Notes under the pieces: model-generated | Told to the model about the DNA's origin: nothing | The model's input: the letters and a program-made list of their open reading frames with translations, nothing else | Databases searched by the model: none | Program-made: the position numbers and the translations under genes | NCBI GenBank assembly: GCA_009602735.1 | Contig: WELA01003747.1 | Location: 356,434 to 414,904, forward strand | Length of the DNA: 58,471 bases | Source: Mesotaenium endlicherianum | Lineage: Eukaryota > Streptophyta > Zygnematophyceae > Zygnematales > Mesotaeniaceae | Direction of reading: 5' to 3' | In this document: positions 20,460-33,328 of the stretch, piece after piece | Layout of the letters: the number at the start of each line of letters is the position of its first letter | Numbering within the stretch: position 1 is the first letter of the stretch

Positions 20460-22434
20460 AGGCTGGGGAGCCAGGCTCTGCATGCTTGTCGGGCCTGCAC
20501 ACCATATGTAGTGATGTGCACCTTTGCTTGTGCGAGAATGACAAGTTGGCTGGGCTGTAGCCTTTGTTGTTGACTGTGAGACGGCACGTATCGCGACGGC
20601 ATTGCATTGCAAGATGGACATGAAGCGAGTCAAATTACCAACTAAGTGCAAGGGCTACACCCCTGTACACTTATTCTTGAGTCCTATATCTTTTGCTCAT
20701 ACTATATCCCCACATACATGGACTTACAACCACAGCGAGGACACAAACATATGCCACATGATTAATCTCACTCATGGTCTAAGGTTGGGTGCATAGACAC
20801 CAACATCATCTCAATCTAGGACTTCACACAAGTTGAAAAAAACATGGGTTGTAACAGGGTGTTTAAGGGTGCAATTGTTCAAGGGGCATCATAGTGGAGG
20901 TGCCAAATTGAATTATGCAAGTGTTTCTAGAGCGTGGAGATTGTGGACTGGGGCCAATGACAGTAGATCCGGTGGGCAGAAAGGTTTCAAGAGAGATGTG
21001 TCAATGTCAAAGATTGTCTCCCTTTAAACAGGTTGAATTATATTCAGCCTCATTCCAAATTCTTGGCCGAGCCGTGTGGTGACGTGCTGGAGAGGGTGGT
21101 CCAACGCTGCTTTGTTTTAGGATATTTAACAGCTGGAGTAGGGGTTGTAGCAAGTGGAAGATCTGCCGTCGCAACAATCAAGACTGGTTGGCCTCCCAAT
21201 TCCATGTTAACCTCTCCCTTGCCCTATTCTCAGCCCCCTGCCCGCCCTGTTTCTCACCACCCCTTTCATCCTCCCTCCCACCCTCCCCTGGCCCGCCCCC
21301 CTCCCCCCTTTCCTCCATCTCCTCCTCTCAACCTTCCTTTGCCCTTCCTCTCACCTTGCCATGAAGATTTTGGCCTCCTCAGTGCCCTCTAAGTTGGCCT
21401 GCCTCCCACACCATCCATGTTGAGTACCCAGTAGACTTAACCTATGTAAAAGGATACACCTTAAGTCATTTGATAAAAGGGATGATTGCGGCAGTGACTA
21501 AGGTGATGACAGCAGCGCCATTGATGTCGACGCTGCTGGCACAAGCGATTTTTTTGGTAACTCGTTTTCATCAGACAAATGCACACTTCGAGTTACAAGG
21601 ATGAGGTTATTGTGTTTTGTTTGACATGAATTTTGAACAACCAGGTTAGGTACCATTCTTGTGCTTCTTCTTTCTCAAATAATTACATGCTACTTATCAT
21701 CTTTGTGCTCACAACGTATATGCAACTTTGGATCTTTGTGAGAGAAATAGTGCTAAAAAGACTAGCTCTTTGTCCAGCTAGAGAGGCATATTCACCTTAA
21801 TGGAAGGGGTGTTCACCTTAATGGAAGGGGTGTTCATCAACAACTGCAAATTTTTCCTCAAGCTCTTGCCCCCTCTGAGCAGAGGGGCGGCATGAATGAA
21901 AATTGCAATTTTCATGTAGAAAGTGAGGAACGCAAGTCTAGTAGGATATATGCCATGACTAGTTAGACTAATTTAGGGGTCCACCGACATAGTCTGCAGA
22001 GAAAGATTGTGAGTTTACCTTTAGGCACGACAAGGATCTCTGCTTGCCTGCTGCTTTCAGATTTCTTTCGGTCACTTTGAATTGCTGTGTGCAACGGATC
22101 ATTTCTTGTCCGTCCGTTTTAACAATCGACTTCAAATTCGACTGTTATCGATTGGTGTGTTCATAGCAGTTCATAGCCCTCGTGACTCCGAACGGTTTTG
22201 CCTGCTTCTACCACTGCTCTTGTGTTAGACGCTCTCCTGACAAAATACCACACCTCACGTCAACAAGAGCTCAACAGCTCGTAACAGCAAACGACAGCAA
22301 GCAGCAGACACCACAAACTAATCCCGCAGAGTTCCGCACGATGTTCGAAGCGTTGAAGATGATACAATGATGTTTGCACTACCGAAATTCGAATTCATGA
22401 TTAATTTCGCTGAGGCTGTCACGATTGATGATTA
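20460..22434. other. Intergenic stretch, no gene seen
   Basis: Holds the 3' flank of the PPR gene, a pyrimidine-rich tract (about 21224-21360, CCCTCCC repeats) and a two-copy 21-bp tandem repeat at 21791-21832. Open frames in it are low-complexity or short and unsupported. Confidence 0.6.
21791..21832. repeat. 21-bp tandem duplication
   Basis: TTCACCTTAATGGAAGGGGT plus one further G is repeated exactly twice and followed by a partial third copy (TTCA). Confidence 0.85.
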
Positions 22435-23235
22435 ATGATACAAGGAGAATTCCAAACAGAAATGGACACTAACTTGTGGAAGATGAGAAGTATACACCCA
22501 TCTGGACATCATAGTAGTTGGGCGAAAAAAGTCAATTGGAGGACAGATTCTGTGCAACAATTTAAGGAAAGTCGGGAAGGTCCAAGACTAAGCCATAGTC
22601 AATCCAAGTATGACAATTATATTCCATTGATATCTCCCCGAAATTCACAGGGGGGTGCATGGCAAGAGGAGGCAGGACTCAAGGAACACCCATTTTCAGG
22701 GCAAGGCACATCAACAGGCACCAACATTGTCTTCTTTTTGGCAGGATCAATCATTGTGGGGGGAATGCTCGGCCTTCTTGTGTTGTTCCTTGTGTCGGCA
22801 TGCATCAAAAGACCGAGTAACACTCGCATCCATCCAGCTCAAACCGGTGAAGGGACTGAGAGAGAAACTGGAGAGTTGGGTGAGCAACAATTGCAGATTG
22901 AGGAAGGAGCCCCGGATACCTTGCAAAGTAGTAGAATGAAGAGACTGAAGCAGCTCCCGAGTTTTCAGATTATTATGCCTGGTCACAGGGTGCCCAGCTT
23001 CTTGGCCTGGCCTGCAACACCACAGGGAAACGCAGCAGGATCGCCAAGAAGGCGTTACTTGACAAGCCACTCTGTGTCTCCCACGATAACCCCACTTCCG
23101 TCTGTTGGCAGGAGTGTTATTGGCCTTAGCCGAGGTCTTGACCTGTCCAGACTTGGAGTACACCCACCAACCCCTGGCAGGGGGGCTGCCTCTACACCTG
23201 GAACACAAATTTCTCCACATGGGCGCATGGATTAA
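22435..23235 (+). CDS. Hypothetical single-pass membrane protein
   Basis: An uninterrupted 266-codon frame starting at ATG 22435 (a second ATG nine codons in is also possible). Residues 1-95 are polar, with no clear signal peptide. A strong hydrophobic helix covers about 97-122 (NIVFFLAGSIIVGGMLGLLV and onward), followed by a basic stretch (CIKRPSNTR). The C-terminal half is proline-, serine- and arginine-rich and looks disordered. The basic residues after the helix suggest an N-out, C-in orientation. I recognise no family. It lacks introns, unlike its neighbours, so it could be one exon of a larger gene or a lineage-specific gene. Length and codon composition argue for a real coding region, but not decisively. 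Confidence 0.5.
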   Translation: MIQGEFQTEMDTNLWKMRSIHPSGHHSSWAKKVNWRTDSVQQFKESREGPRLSHSQSKYDNYIPLISPRNSQGGAWQEEAGLKEHPFSGQGTSTGTNIVFFLAGSIIVGGMLGLLVLFLVSACIKRPSNTRIHPAQTGEGTERETGELGEQQLQIEEGAPDTLQSSRMKRLKQLPSFQIIMPGHRVPSFLAWPATPQGNAAGSPRRRYLTSHSVSPTITPLPSVGRSVIGLSRGLDLSRLGVHPPTPGRGAASTPGTQISPHGRMD

Positions 23236-23890
23236 AAGTATTCAATCTGATTAAAATGCAGTTGCTATAAGGTTAATTTGGTGCTGACCGACAAGTGCAT
23301 CCTTTTTTCACACTCTGGCTCCTGCATAAATGCTTCTAGGGGAAAATTGTAGCAAGTAAGTGCCAGGATGTACTCAGTTTTTTTACACTGAGGATCTGAA
23401 GGAGCCGCTTGCCTCTGTGGCTTAATATAGGAGTCCAATGAGAGTCCAATCAGGCAATTTCTTCTGATGCATTCATCAACATTTGGCAATTTTCTGACGA
23501 TCCATCAAATCATAGAAATCAATATGTGACAAGTTATGGATATGGCAAATACTCCACTCATGTCTTAAGTTGCATGCATCACAAACTCAATCGTTTTATG
23601 TCCCATATAACTTTACAAATGTAACCCTGAGGAGCAGTATAAATGCAGTGCTACAATAATTGCATTCTATAGGAGGTACATGGACCCAGAATTGCTGGGC
23701 TTCCAACACATGTCTTTTCTAGATATGCATGTACATGGCGTTTCACAAGCTCCAGCTCTGAAGCATTGTCGAATGCAGCCCTCAGGCAAGCTTGGCTGTC
23801 GACCTACCCACTGCAGCTGGACTCTAGAAACTTATGAGAACCCACTTCAGACTATTCACCTGGCTAGCGTGCCAGCTACTAGTCCCTGGG
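23236..23890. other. Spacer between convergent genes
   Basis: AT-rich sequence between the stop of the membrane-protein gene and the stop of the hydroxylase gene. It presumably holds both 3' ends. A 74-codon minus-strand frame at 23265-23489 is unsupported. Confidence 0.5.
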
Positions 23891-25090
23891 TCAAGTCAGA
23901 GAAGGCAAAGAGCCTTCCACAATCTTAGGGTGATGGTCGCGAAACGTGCCCGCTAATCTATCCCACCACGTGAAGTACAGGGACCGGTTGAATCGAGGAT
24001 CTAGATGGTGAATGTAGTGGTGCTTTGTGCGTTGGGCCAGAGGAGTCAGTAGAATCCCCAGAGAACCAGGGCCAAACACCCAAATCGGAAGCTCATATCC
24101 ACAGTGACCCATCATATCCACGCCATTGAAAGCGTACGCAAGGGCAAAGAAGCCCAGAGGATCCCACTTTGGCTGGTGGTAGAGATATGCCATGACAACG
24201 GCATAGAAGGATGAGAAGACAAACGCCAAGTCTAAGGCATCACCGTAGGCTGTGGCGTACACCGTCAGGTCACCCTTAGTGGAATGATGCCACTGATGAA
24301 CGAGGCGGTACAGAGCCTTGAAGTGATGCAACAGAGAGTGCACCAACCAGAACCACAAGTCATGCAGCACCATGACAATCCATGTGAAAGTCCACCACTT
24401 TAACGGGTCCACCACTGGCACCGCTCTTTCTACAAATTCACGCCTGCAAACATACCACAATCCCACGAGTACTATGACTTAGCCTACAAGCATGCAAACA
24501 TGCACTAGAGTTTCCTTTTGACTTTTTAAACACTTCCTATTTCATAAAGATTATTCGAAGGCCCCAGTATGTCATCAAGTTGTACATTATTAAAAAAAAA
24601 AAAAACAAATCATCGACTTTACCTCAACATTTGCCATTTCCCGTCACTGATGACTACACTACCAACCACCGATGCCAAACATGCTGCCGTGTCAAACTTT
24701 CTGAACGAACTTACCTTCTAGTCACAGTAAAGAAGGAGGCAAAAAGTGTTTACATATATCTTACCTGAAGGCAGCAAGACCAATAAAAAGAGGAATATGT
24801 GAAATAGTCACAGCCCAGAATGATTCCTGCTTCAGCTCAGTGAAGGTGACTGGTATTGCAGGTGCCAACCTTTTGATCTTGCCTCTTTTTTCAAGCCCAA
24901 CTAGCAGATTGAACCATATGTACTCAAGAATGCTATGGCCAGCTCCAACAAGCACTCCTCCCAAGATGCCTAGAACTATGCAGATGGTAACCTCCATACA
25001 GCACCTTGTCATGCTAGCAGTAGGAGGTTGTTGTTTTTCAGTGCTCCAAGACCATCCATGGAGTACAGATGGGGAACTAACTTCTGCCAT
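23891..25090 (-). CDS. Fatty acid hydroxylase / sterol desaturase superfamily membrane enzyme
   Basis: A di-iron membrane oxygenase family acting on sterols, sphingoid bases or fatty aldehydes in the ER. Two exons: 25090-24765 and 24443-23891, joined in phase across a GT-AG intron; 292 residues. Exon 1 has two hydrophobic spans (CIVLGILGGVLVGAG near 37-52; FWAVTISHIPLFIGLAAF at its end). Exon 2 has the histidine clusters HDLWFWLVHSLLHH, HQWHH and HHYIHH that ligate the iron pair, further membrane spans between them, and the terminal FTWWDRLAGTFRDHHP typical of the family. I cannot assign the substrate: C-4 sterol, C-5 sterol and sphingoid hydroxylases share these motifs. It diverges from the UGT80 gene, so a sterol role is attractive but only inferred. 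Confidence 0.85.
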
Positions 25091-26542
25091 TTCTATGACA
25101 GAGAACTTAGAATTTACAACTGATCGCTTCCTGACGCGCGCTCACTTCCAGCCTGCTGCAGGCCTGCACGGCACTGGTATGCTTTCAGGAATATAGATGC
25201 GAAACGTAAGCCCCGTTCCATCCCCCCTTGAAATTCTGTCGTAATCAATAAACAGAGCAACAGTTCCTTTTAGGGGCCTCAAGTGCATTATATATTGGCA
25301 GGAAGGCACATTCTGAAAACTGCAACCCGGGACCTGCGCATATGCGCCACAACAAGAAATACTTCCTTGACCGGAACAGAGAGTATCGGTAAATCCAATA
25401 TTGAGTATTGCATGAGACAGCTGACATCCTCTCGTCTCCGTTCTGCATCTTTGATTCCTTGCAATCGAAACCGAGTTGAACAGTTATCAAATCAGAACGT
25501 CTACACTACACCTGAGCGACACTTGTTATTAAGAAAAGGCTTATGGTCCCCCACAACTGAAATTGAGTCGAGACCGGACCCTGAGGAAGCTCAACGAATT
25601 CACAACACAATTAGATGCGCATGCAAAGGAATGAAGTGGGATGAATGTCGCTAAACTTGCTATTAGTTCCATCTGGCTCGACATTTTGCGAACACGCGGT
25701 AATCATCTCTTTTTCAACCACTTCGCTTGACATGCAGCTTTCTATACCACGACCACGCGACCAAACGCGCACACTCAAGCCACGAACCACGAGCCAAGGA
25801 GGAAAAGTGACTCGCTAGTGTGGGGTTATTGCAGGCTCAGTGCTCCTCAGCTCGCGAGCCGGGTTGCCGGCCTTGACTCCTCCGTTAGCTCCCACTGGCT
25901 CCCACTCTGTCCCACTTGGTCCCACTCGTAACATTCGCGGCTGTTCGTGTCAGTTCTTGTAAACTAGTGATGAGCTGACATGCGCTAGAGAGGAGGGAAA
26001 CTCGTGTGAACGTTGAGCTTCGATGAGTTTTGGTAGGACAACTGGCGAATAAAAATCGAGAAGAGCGTCGTAGTTATCACGAGGGCAAAGTGTAGGGCTT
26101 CGTGCAGGCAGTTTGCGTTCACATGCGTCAAGGAATTCTGTTAGCTATCGTCGATTACATGCATCGACGTTTTTATATCCTCCGATACTCGGCCACCAGC
26201 TATCGTCGTCAAAAAAACTCCTCATGAAGCGCTAAATGCTTGTATACATATACCATGCAGGCAGGCCATAATTGAGGTCGGTTTAAACGGAGCTGTGCTA
26301 TATAGCTCATGTCAGCTCATGTGTATGACGTTCAAGGCTGGTAGCGCGCAGGGTGCGCAGGGGGTTGATTTCTTTGGCATGGGCTAGCGAGTGTGGTTCA
26401 CCTTTGGGCCAATGCGGGTGTCTAGTCTAAACCGGAGGTCAGGACGACATGATCGAGTCTTCCTTGCTATGACGTAGTTTAGCGGAGTATGCCCTCGTGA
26501 CTTTCTCCAAGTCTGCGCTGTTGGTTCCTTTAGTGGCTCCAA
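25091..26542. promoter_or_regulatory. Shared upstream region of the hydroxylase and UGT80 genes
   Basis: 1452 bp between diverging start codons. At about 25888-25930 a degenerate tandem TCCCACT motif occurs four times at roughly 10-12 bp spacing (GCTCCCACTGGCTCCCACT and onward). A run of ATACATATA near 26240 is TATA-like. Function is inferred from position only. Confidence 0.4.
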
Positions 26543-29500
26543 ATGGATTCTTCTGCAAGAGATGATTCTACTATTCTCGAGATCCCAAAAGATTCTCCCT
26601 CAGTTGATGAGGCCATGCATACCGCTGCAGAGTCCTCGGCTCAAATTTCCAATGAGGATAATTCTTCGACTCCTAATACTGCTGGCGACTTAGATCATCT
26701 GGCTGACAAGGCCACAGAGCCTAAAGCAAAGTTGATTCGCAACTCTTCTACTCCAACCGACTCTTTCCAGTTTGGTAGTAAACCAGTGAATCCCAAAAAG
26801 GCACCCGGTTTTACCAGATCAGTTACAGAACACCCATCAAATCAAGGAGGTAGACTAAAGAAGCAGTATGATTTGACTGAGAAGGAGCGAGAACAGAGGT
26901 CAGCACAGATGGTGAGTTGTTGCATGATTGTTCCTCGTAATTTAGTTGATTGCGATTTCGTTGGTATCATAGTGCATGCCCCACATATGATTTTGGCATG
27001 CGTTTTCTGTTTGCAAACAAGCCATGCTAAGAGAAAACCTTTGCTGCAGGCAAAACTCCTTGTGGATGTGGTTAAAAAAAGTAAAGTCCAAGGCGACTAC
27101 ACAATTAAGATATCGCCCGAGGATTTGCCTCAAGGCATTTCTCCAGACCTGTTCCTGGTGGACGAGGAAGAAGAACTTGACCAGTCTATCTTGTCAGGGG
27201 ATGAGCCAGTAGCGCCCCTCAATATATGCATTCTGATAGTTGGCACTCGAGGAGATGTTCAACCATTCGTTGCTATAGGCAGACGTTTGAAGGTGAGTCT
27301 TTTGCTTGACTGGGCATTGTTCGTCACTCTTGTCTCTTTCTTCACTTGCTCATCTATTCCTTGCACCATCTGGGTGATTGACTGCATTCATTCAATCTGG
27401 GTACTCTTATTTAATAAGGACGGTCCATGTGCTTTGTATAGAGTGTCCTTTTGTCCAGCTATTTGAGTTGGAAGAGGTGTTATGTGTGGGGGGGAAGGGT
27501 GCATCTTTTAACACAACAAATTTTTAGGGGATGAGGGCATGCTGTGACGGGTACCATAAGCTGTTGTAATAAAGTATTGTTGGATTGTGCAGGACTACGG
27601 GCATAGAGTTAGATTGGCCACCCATGCCAACTTTCGTGAATTTGTGACTTCTCAAGGTTTAGAGTTCTTTCCCCTGGGAGGAGACCCTAAAATTCTTGCT
27701 GAGTGTAAGTTCCACATGGTCACTTGCGCTTCTGAGGAATAGCAACCAAATTTCCTTTGCTTTGTCAGAGAATGATAATCCCATAAGCTGCTATTATGCT
27801 CCAGGCACTTCACTTGCTTTTCTATTATTTGGTTTTGAAAGAACTTTCAGCATCTTTTATTGAAGGAACTCCCGTATGCAATAGGTCATGAGATGTTGAG
27901 GGAAGCTTTACTACGCAGAGAGGAAAGTGGGATCACTCATGAAGAATTTGAGTCAATTGCTCTTTGCTTACGGTGTGGATTTATGCAGATATGGTGAAAA
28001 ATAAAGGCTTCTTGCCATCAGGACCATCAGAAATTATTGTACAGAGGAAGCAATTGAAAGCAATCATACAATCAACGTGGCCAGCATGCACCGAGGCTGA
28101 TGTGGAATCAAAAGGGGAGCCCTTTGTAGCTGACGCCATTATAGCTAACCCTCCGAGCGTTGGTACCAATCTCGAGCCTTGTTTTGTACCTCTTCAATGT
28201 GGGAGTCATTTATGAGTACAAGAAGCTTGAGTCACTCAACAATAACTTTTGATAGGCAAGGGACTGGCGCTCACATCATAGGATACAAACCGAGTCGTAT
28301 TGTGTTGTCAAGCTGTACTTTGTGCATAACAAGGTGTATGTAAACTGGCCACAAGGTTGCGTGTTCTGCTGCAACAAAGTTTGAGTCGGGCTCTCATCCT
28401 TGAAGGGGCATGAGGTGCGCAGGACACATACACGTGGCAGAGGCCCTCAAGGTCCCGCTCCATATTATGTTCACCATGCCATGGACGTAAGTACTGTCTC
28501 TCTTTAGTCAGGTACCGCGGGTTTCTGACGTACTGGGTGCACTGCTCACTGCTGCAGGCAAATGAGAGGGTTTTGCTGCTCTTCTGATCCTCTCTGGTTT
28601 CCCAGTGCTGCAGGATGAATACTTGAGTAGTGGGCTAATGAAAGCAGGGGTTAGGGGGTGCCAGGTGGCTCTTGAGATCAATACAAGGCATGTGTGGTCT
28701 AAACGGACGCCAGTACACATCCATCGTCCGGTGGTTGCTGGCAGAGGTGATTGCATCTTCTTTGTCTGTACATGTCTCCCTCTTGGGCTTATGACGCTGT
28801 TTTGCTGGTTCGTTCAAATGCAGGGCCACAAGAGAGTGGCCTCATCCTCTGGCCAGGATAGTCCAAGTGACAGGCTTTGAGAATCGGGTATGGCAGCACC
28901 CGTGGCCTTCTTGAGTCCTGTAGTAGGGCTGGCAAGGACGTGCTCTGTTCCCATTGCCCACATGATGCAGGCGGGCACGTCGATGAGGATGGGCTGGGCG
29001 CAAATGGTGTCCCATGCCCACCTGGTGGAACCTTCCTCTTCGTGGCTGACTGGTGGTGGTTCTGTTCCAGCTACTGCTGCACACCTTAGGCTTGTCCTTG
29101 TGGAGGTTGCATCTTTGCGTTGGGTGAGACTGATAGAGGTACGTGATGCACGCCTGCTGCATGGAGAGAGAGAGAAGAAGGTCGGAATCTAAATTTTGCC
29201 TGGGATGCCTGCATTGGAGGTTGGCAGTTTTCATACGCAGTGGTGGAGAATGTAATATGGGTGGGGGTGAGAGACCTTGTCAATGATTTCCGAAAGAAAA
29301 AGCTTAAGCTGCCCCCCGTGACATTCTGGGGAGAGGCCTTGGGGGGCAAGAAGAAGGTGGTGCCGCACGGCTACATTTGGAGCCCCTCTCTGGCGCCCAA
29401 GCCCAAAGGTACACCCCACTCCACTCTGCGCGTGAGTGCGTTCTTGCGCTGCGAGTGAGCAGGCGAGTGACAGGATCGTGTTGGTTGCAGACTGGGGGTC

Positions 29501-31458
29501 TTCAATCGACGTGGTGGGATTCTGTTATCTCAACTTGGCAACGGACTACAAGCCAGATGATGACTTTGTGGCGTGGCTGAAGGACGGACCCCCGCCAATC
29601 TATGTGGGCTTTGGCAGCTTGGTACGTGAACTGCTAAGCCGCATAGCCTGGCCACCCGCTTGGGTGACTACAATCCACAAGAGCAGGCGCATGCTCCACG
29701 CCAGTATCTTGCGCCCTCTGCTTACATACGCAAGGGGTGCTGTTGGGGTGGTTGCAGCCGGTTCAAAATCCAAAGGGTTTGACAAGCACCATCATCAAGG
29801 CCATAGAGCACACCAATCAGAGAGGCATCATCCAGAAGGGCTGGGGGGGCCTCGGAGACGGTATGGTCTTGTCTTGCCCGGAGAACCACATTGCATATGG
29901 CTTTGGGCTCTTGCAGTGTGGAATGCATGCACTGGGTTGCTGTGTCGTGTTTCTTGTCGTGGTAGATGCGGCCTTTGCCTCCAGACATACTCTCAATGCC
30001 GTGATTTGTGTCGCTCTTTCTGGGTGGGTGGGAGGTTGGGTAAATGGCAGTCCCGGATGCTCCGAAGAATGTCTGGCTGCTCGGCAATTGCCCGCACGAC
30101 TGGCTCTTCCCCCAGTGCAAAGCTGTTGTACGCTCCATTCCCATCTGTGACACCTGGTCTTCATCCTCTGTGCGCTTCCAAGCTTGAGGCACGGAGGGCA
30201 CCGGGAGTGAGCGCTTTGCAGCTCTTTAGCCGTACCATGTGTTGCACCATGCTGAGGCACGAATGCATAGGGTCTTTGGGTCTCATTCTTGGGTGACGAG
30301 GGTGTGTGGGAACAGGTGCACCACGGAGGTGCAGGCACCACGGCTGCTGGCCTCAAGTCTTCAGTAAGTTGACATGCTTTGTGCACCCTCCTGGTACCTC
30401 CTGCTCTTCTATTTGTGATCTGAAAAAAGTAAGTTTATTCTCTTAGAGGCACAAGGCTGTTGGACTTGTGTGGTGCAGTGTCCGACCACCGTAGTCCCCT
30501 TCTTCGGGGACCAACCCTTCTGGGGCAGCCGCGTGCATGCCGAGGGCGTTGGACCCGAGCCCATCCCAATAGGCAGCTTCAATTTTGAAAAGCTTGTGAA
30601 AGCTATCGAGTTCATGATTCAACCTCAGGTATGTTATCTCAGCCAGCGTGTCAGTGCTTCAGCGGAAGAGGGGTCAGGGTTCTGGATGCTGGCATGGGAA
30701 TGAGGGCATACCCTAGAACGTGGCAAAGTTTGCGGTCGTCAGAGAGGCGCCCCTCGTGCAAGCTTTGCAAGGGCGGGTTGCACCTTCGTTTATCTGCACG
30801 GGTACTTTGGTGATTTGTCTGGTCTGCCAGCACCTTGTTAGTCGGAGGTGCGATAGGACTTTTGGCTCTTGTCGTTCTACTAGAAGTGCGTGTTTTGGGG
30901 CGCTGTCATGAGCAGTTTTGGGCAGAAGTTCTTGGAGGGTCCAGAACAATGGTTCTTGAAGTGAGGGCGCTGTGTGTGACTGAGGCGAGTGCTGAGAGCC
31001 AGGAAGAGGCGAATTCTTGCCTACAAGGGCGTCAGGGGATGCTACGCTCCTAGGGCCGCTACGAAAGGATACTCTCCGGGAGTGCTGACCTTGGAAAGAG
31101 TGTGTAGTAACGTATTGGCCTCCAAGCCTTTGCTTGTGTAAAGGTGGGGGCTGCTAATCAGTGAAGTTGATTCATTGTAGAGCTTTTGTGGCAGCCGCCT
31201 TGACTCTTGTAGAAGATCATGCAGTGGGATTTAATTAAATTTGTCTGCATTGGACAGGTGAAGGTGGCAGCGGAGACGCTGGCTGAAAGGATGAGCACCG
31301 AGGATGGTGTTGAAGGTGCAGTCAAGGCCTTCCACAAGCATCTGCCTAAGGGGATAAAACATGGTGGGCATGCAACACCATGGCTCAAAAAGAAGGAGCA
31401 TAGGCTGCTGAAGAAAATAATATCCTGTGGCTGCAGTGGAGCACCTGTCAAAACTTAG
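26543..31458 (+). CDS. UGT80: Sterol 3-beta-glucosyltransferase (UGT80 family)
   Basis: Transfers glucose from UDP-glucose to the 3-hydroxyl of membrane sterols. Thirteen exons: 26543-26911, 27050-27292, 27593-27704, 27989-28162, 28423-28486, 28824-28887, 29228-29408, 29491-29621, 29758-29860, 30051-30127, 30316-30363, 30479-30628, 31258-31458. All phases agree; 638 residues. A disordered N-terminus (about 120 residues) precedes the GT-B fold. The N-lobe begins at NICILIVGTRGDVQPFVAIG and continues with ATHANFREFV and MVKNKGFLPSGPSEI. The small sixth exon supplies EWPHPLARIVQ. The C-lobe carries the UDP-sugar site: NCPHDWLFPQCKAV, VHHGGAGTTAAGLK and PFFGDQPFWG. The C-terminus ends with a cysteine pair (SCGCSG), close to the end of plant UGT80 proteins. 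Confidence 0.93.
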
Positions 31459-31871
31459 GCCACCCAGTGTGCTAAGGTTATTGATGTATTTTGCCACCGT
31501 AACTGTCACTTGTAGTTGCACTTAAGCTAAAGCTTACTCTTGTAGATATTGTTTATGATTATTATCCCTGTAGTTCTGAGGTAGTGGTAGGCTTCTGAAC
31601 ATCAGAGTACACTGCCTAGTGAATGATATGTACCCTTCTCTTTAATCAGATCAATTATACGTGAAGCATTTTCAAGGCTAGAAGATCCCAAGTATTTGTC
31701 ACTGGCTTTCAGATATTCAACCACTTCTCATGTTGCCATTTGTTGACAGTACCATGTGTACATACATTTCACTGCTGACAGTGAAAAGACATCTGTGATG
31801 GGTGCAAAAAACTCAGCGCGGTACAGTGAGACCATTGCTTGGATTACAATTGCTAATGGTTAAGGATATAA
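31459..31871. other. Spacer between convergent UGT80 and CSL4
   Basis: 413 bp between two stop codons, AT-rich, presumably both 3' untranslated regions. No gene seen. Confidence 0.5.
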
Positions 31872-33328
31872 TCATTGCAGCTTTGCGACTTTGCGAGGCT
31901 CCTTCTGGCCGCTCACAAGGCACTGCATCTCTTGCCAGCTAACTGCCACCATTGCTGAACCTGCAGTACAATATCACCACGCGAGTGGGCCGCTTACAAT
32001 TCAGCAGCAAGTCTTCAGAAAGTTTTCCAAGAAATCTCTGCAAGGTGCTGCCAACTACAGACTTGTGCATCCCTCTGATGACATTAACAGCTTGAGCAGA
32101 AAAGAAGCACAGCTCTCACCTGTTATGCTCTTGGCGTACACCACACCCAACTCATTCTTGGCGGTAGAGAGGTAGTACGATCTTGCATCGCCCAGAGATA
32201 GCTAGAGACAGAAATTAAAGAACTAACATGTTGAATAAAGGCTGCAGCGACTGGATGTTAAGCACAAGCATCACTTGCCAATGGCAGCCTCCAGGAGGTA
32301 GCAGATATTTTCAACGTGAAGAAGCATGTGGACATGACTAACTTCATCAGCTGGAAAAGGATACAACTTCAGCGCGCACGAGGTCCCCAGGACGAAAACA
32401 GAGGTAGAGATCCACTTTGTCGATTTCTGTGGCCCTCACATCTTGTTGCCTGCAGCCCCACCATCCACCAGTGATGCACTTCATGTTACTTACCGCATAC
32501 ACACGGAGGAGTCTTCTGCTGGCCCTTTGCAGAGTTGATCTTGCTTACATATGGGACTGGATGAGAGGACCTGATGATGCCGGAGAAGTGCCCACTGGCA
32601 GCTTTTTGGCCGACACACAATATATCTACAACAGCCATTCTTGGGTTCACCTTCATGACCTGCTCTGCCCCCCCAACCAATGATGGAGTGTGATTTCCAC
32701 AGTGATTGGGGCACTGCCAGGCACAACCTTCCTTTCTGCTGCATAAAGGGACGCCCTTTCTTACATAGTTTGCTCAATGAAGTGAACAAGAGACTGATAA
32801 CTTTATTGAAAACATACATACCTTTGTGGTTCTTACTGACCTGTAAAAGTACCTCTCAAACAGGCAAAGAGATGCGAAAAAGGTCAGAAAAGATTGCCTT
32901 ACTTTGGCAACAACCGTGGCACCGGCATGAGGAATAGCACTCTGGGGGCGATTTCTCACAACCTCAACCTCCGGCCTCTGCTCCCCCACTCCAAGCAAGG
33001 CCAACCTTTCCATGGATGGGGCTTAACACACAAAGGCCCACTACTGTCACATGTAGGCGCATTGCTTTTAGCTTCACTTTGCAGTTTTCTATACATAAGT
33101 GCGTTTCCTGCAGCCCCTGTTTCAAAAGTGTGAGATGAGCACACAAACACTGCAAATCGTCTTCTCTACCTTGTCATATGAATCAATTCCTGCACGGAGT
33201 TGCTGTAATCCCAGTTTGCTGGAGCAGAGTGAATGACCCCTCACATACGTCCCATCTCCTTCCCGGTAATCTGCAGCCTTTCCTATATAGTCTCCAGGCG
33301 TCCTGTACACTTCGCCTTGAGCAGCCAT
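31872..33328 (-). CDS. CSL4: Exosome complex component CSL4
   Basis: CSL4 is an S1-domain cap subunit of the RNA exosome, which trims and degrades RNA 3' to 5'. Six exons: 33328-33170, 32977-32903, 32659-32571, 32449-32365, 32201-32120, 31960-31872; phases agree; 192 residues, the family length. The N-terminal domain has YRTPGDYIGKAADY and GDGTYVRG. The S1 domain runs from RPEVEVVRN through VNPRMAVVDILCVG, HFSGIIR, QQDVRATEIDKV and FRPGDLVRAEV. Then come LSLGDARSYYLSTAKNELGV and the closing EPRKVAKLQ. The usual C-terminal zinc-ribbon cysteines are reduced to one (EMQCLVSG), as I recall for plant CSL4. The ATG at 33328 is chosen because the PGD motif normally lies near the N-terminus. It diverges from the INO80D/KANL2-like gene. 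Confidence 0.93.

Noticed and set aside
21033..21392. 119-codon proline-rich frame
   Set aside because: Its second half is only the CCCTCCC tract read as codons.
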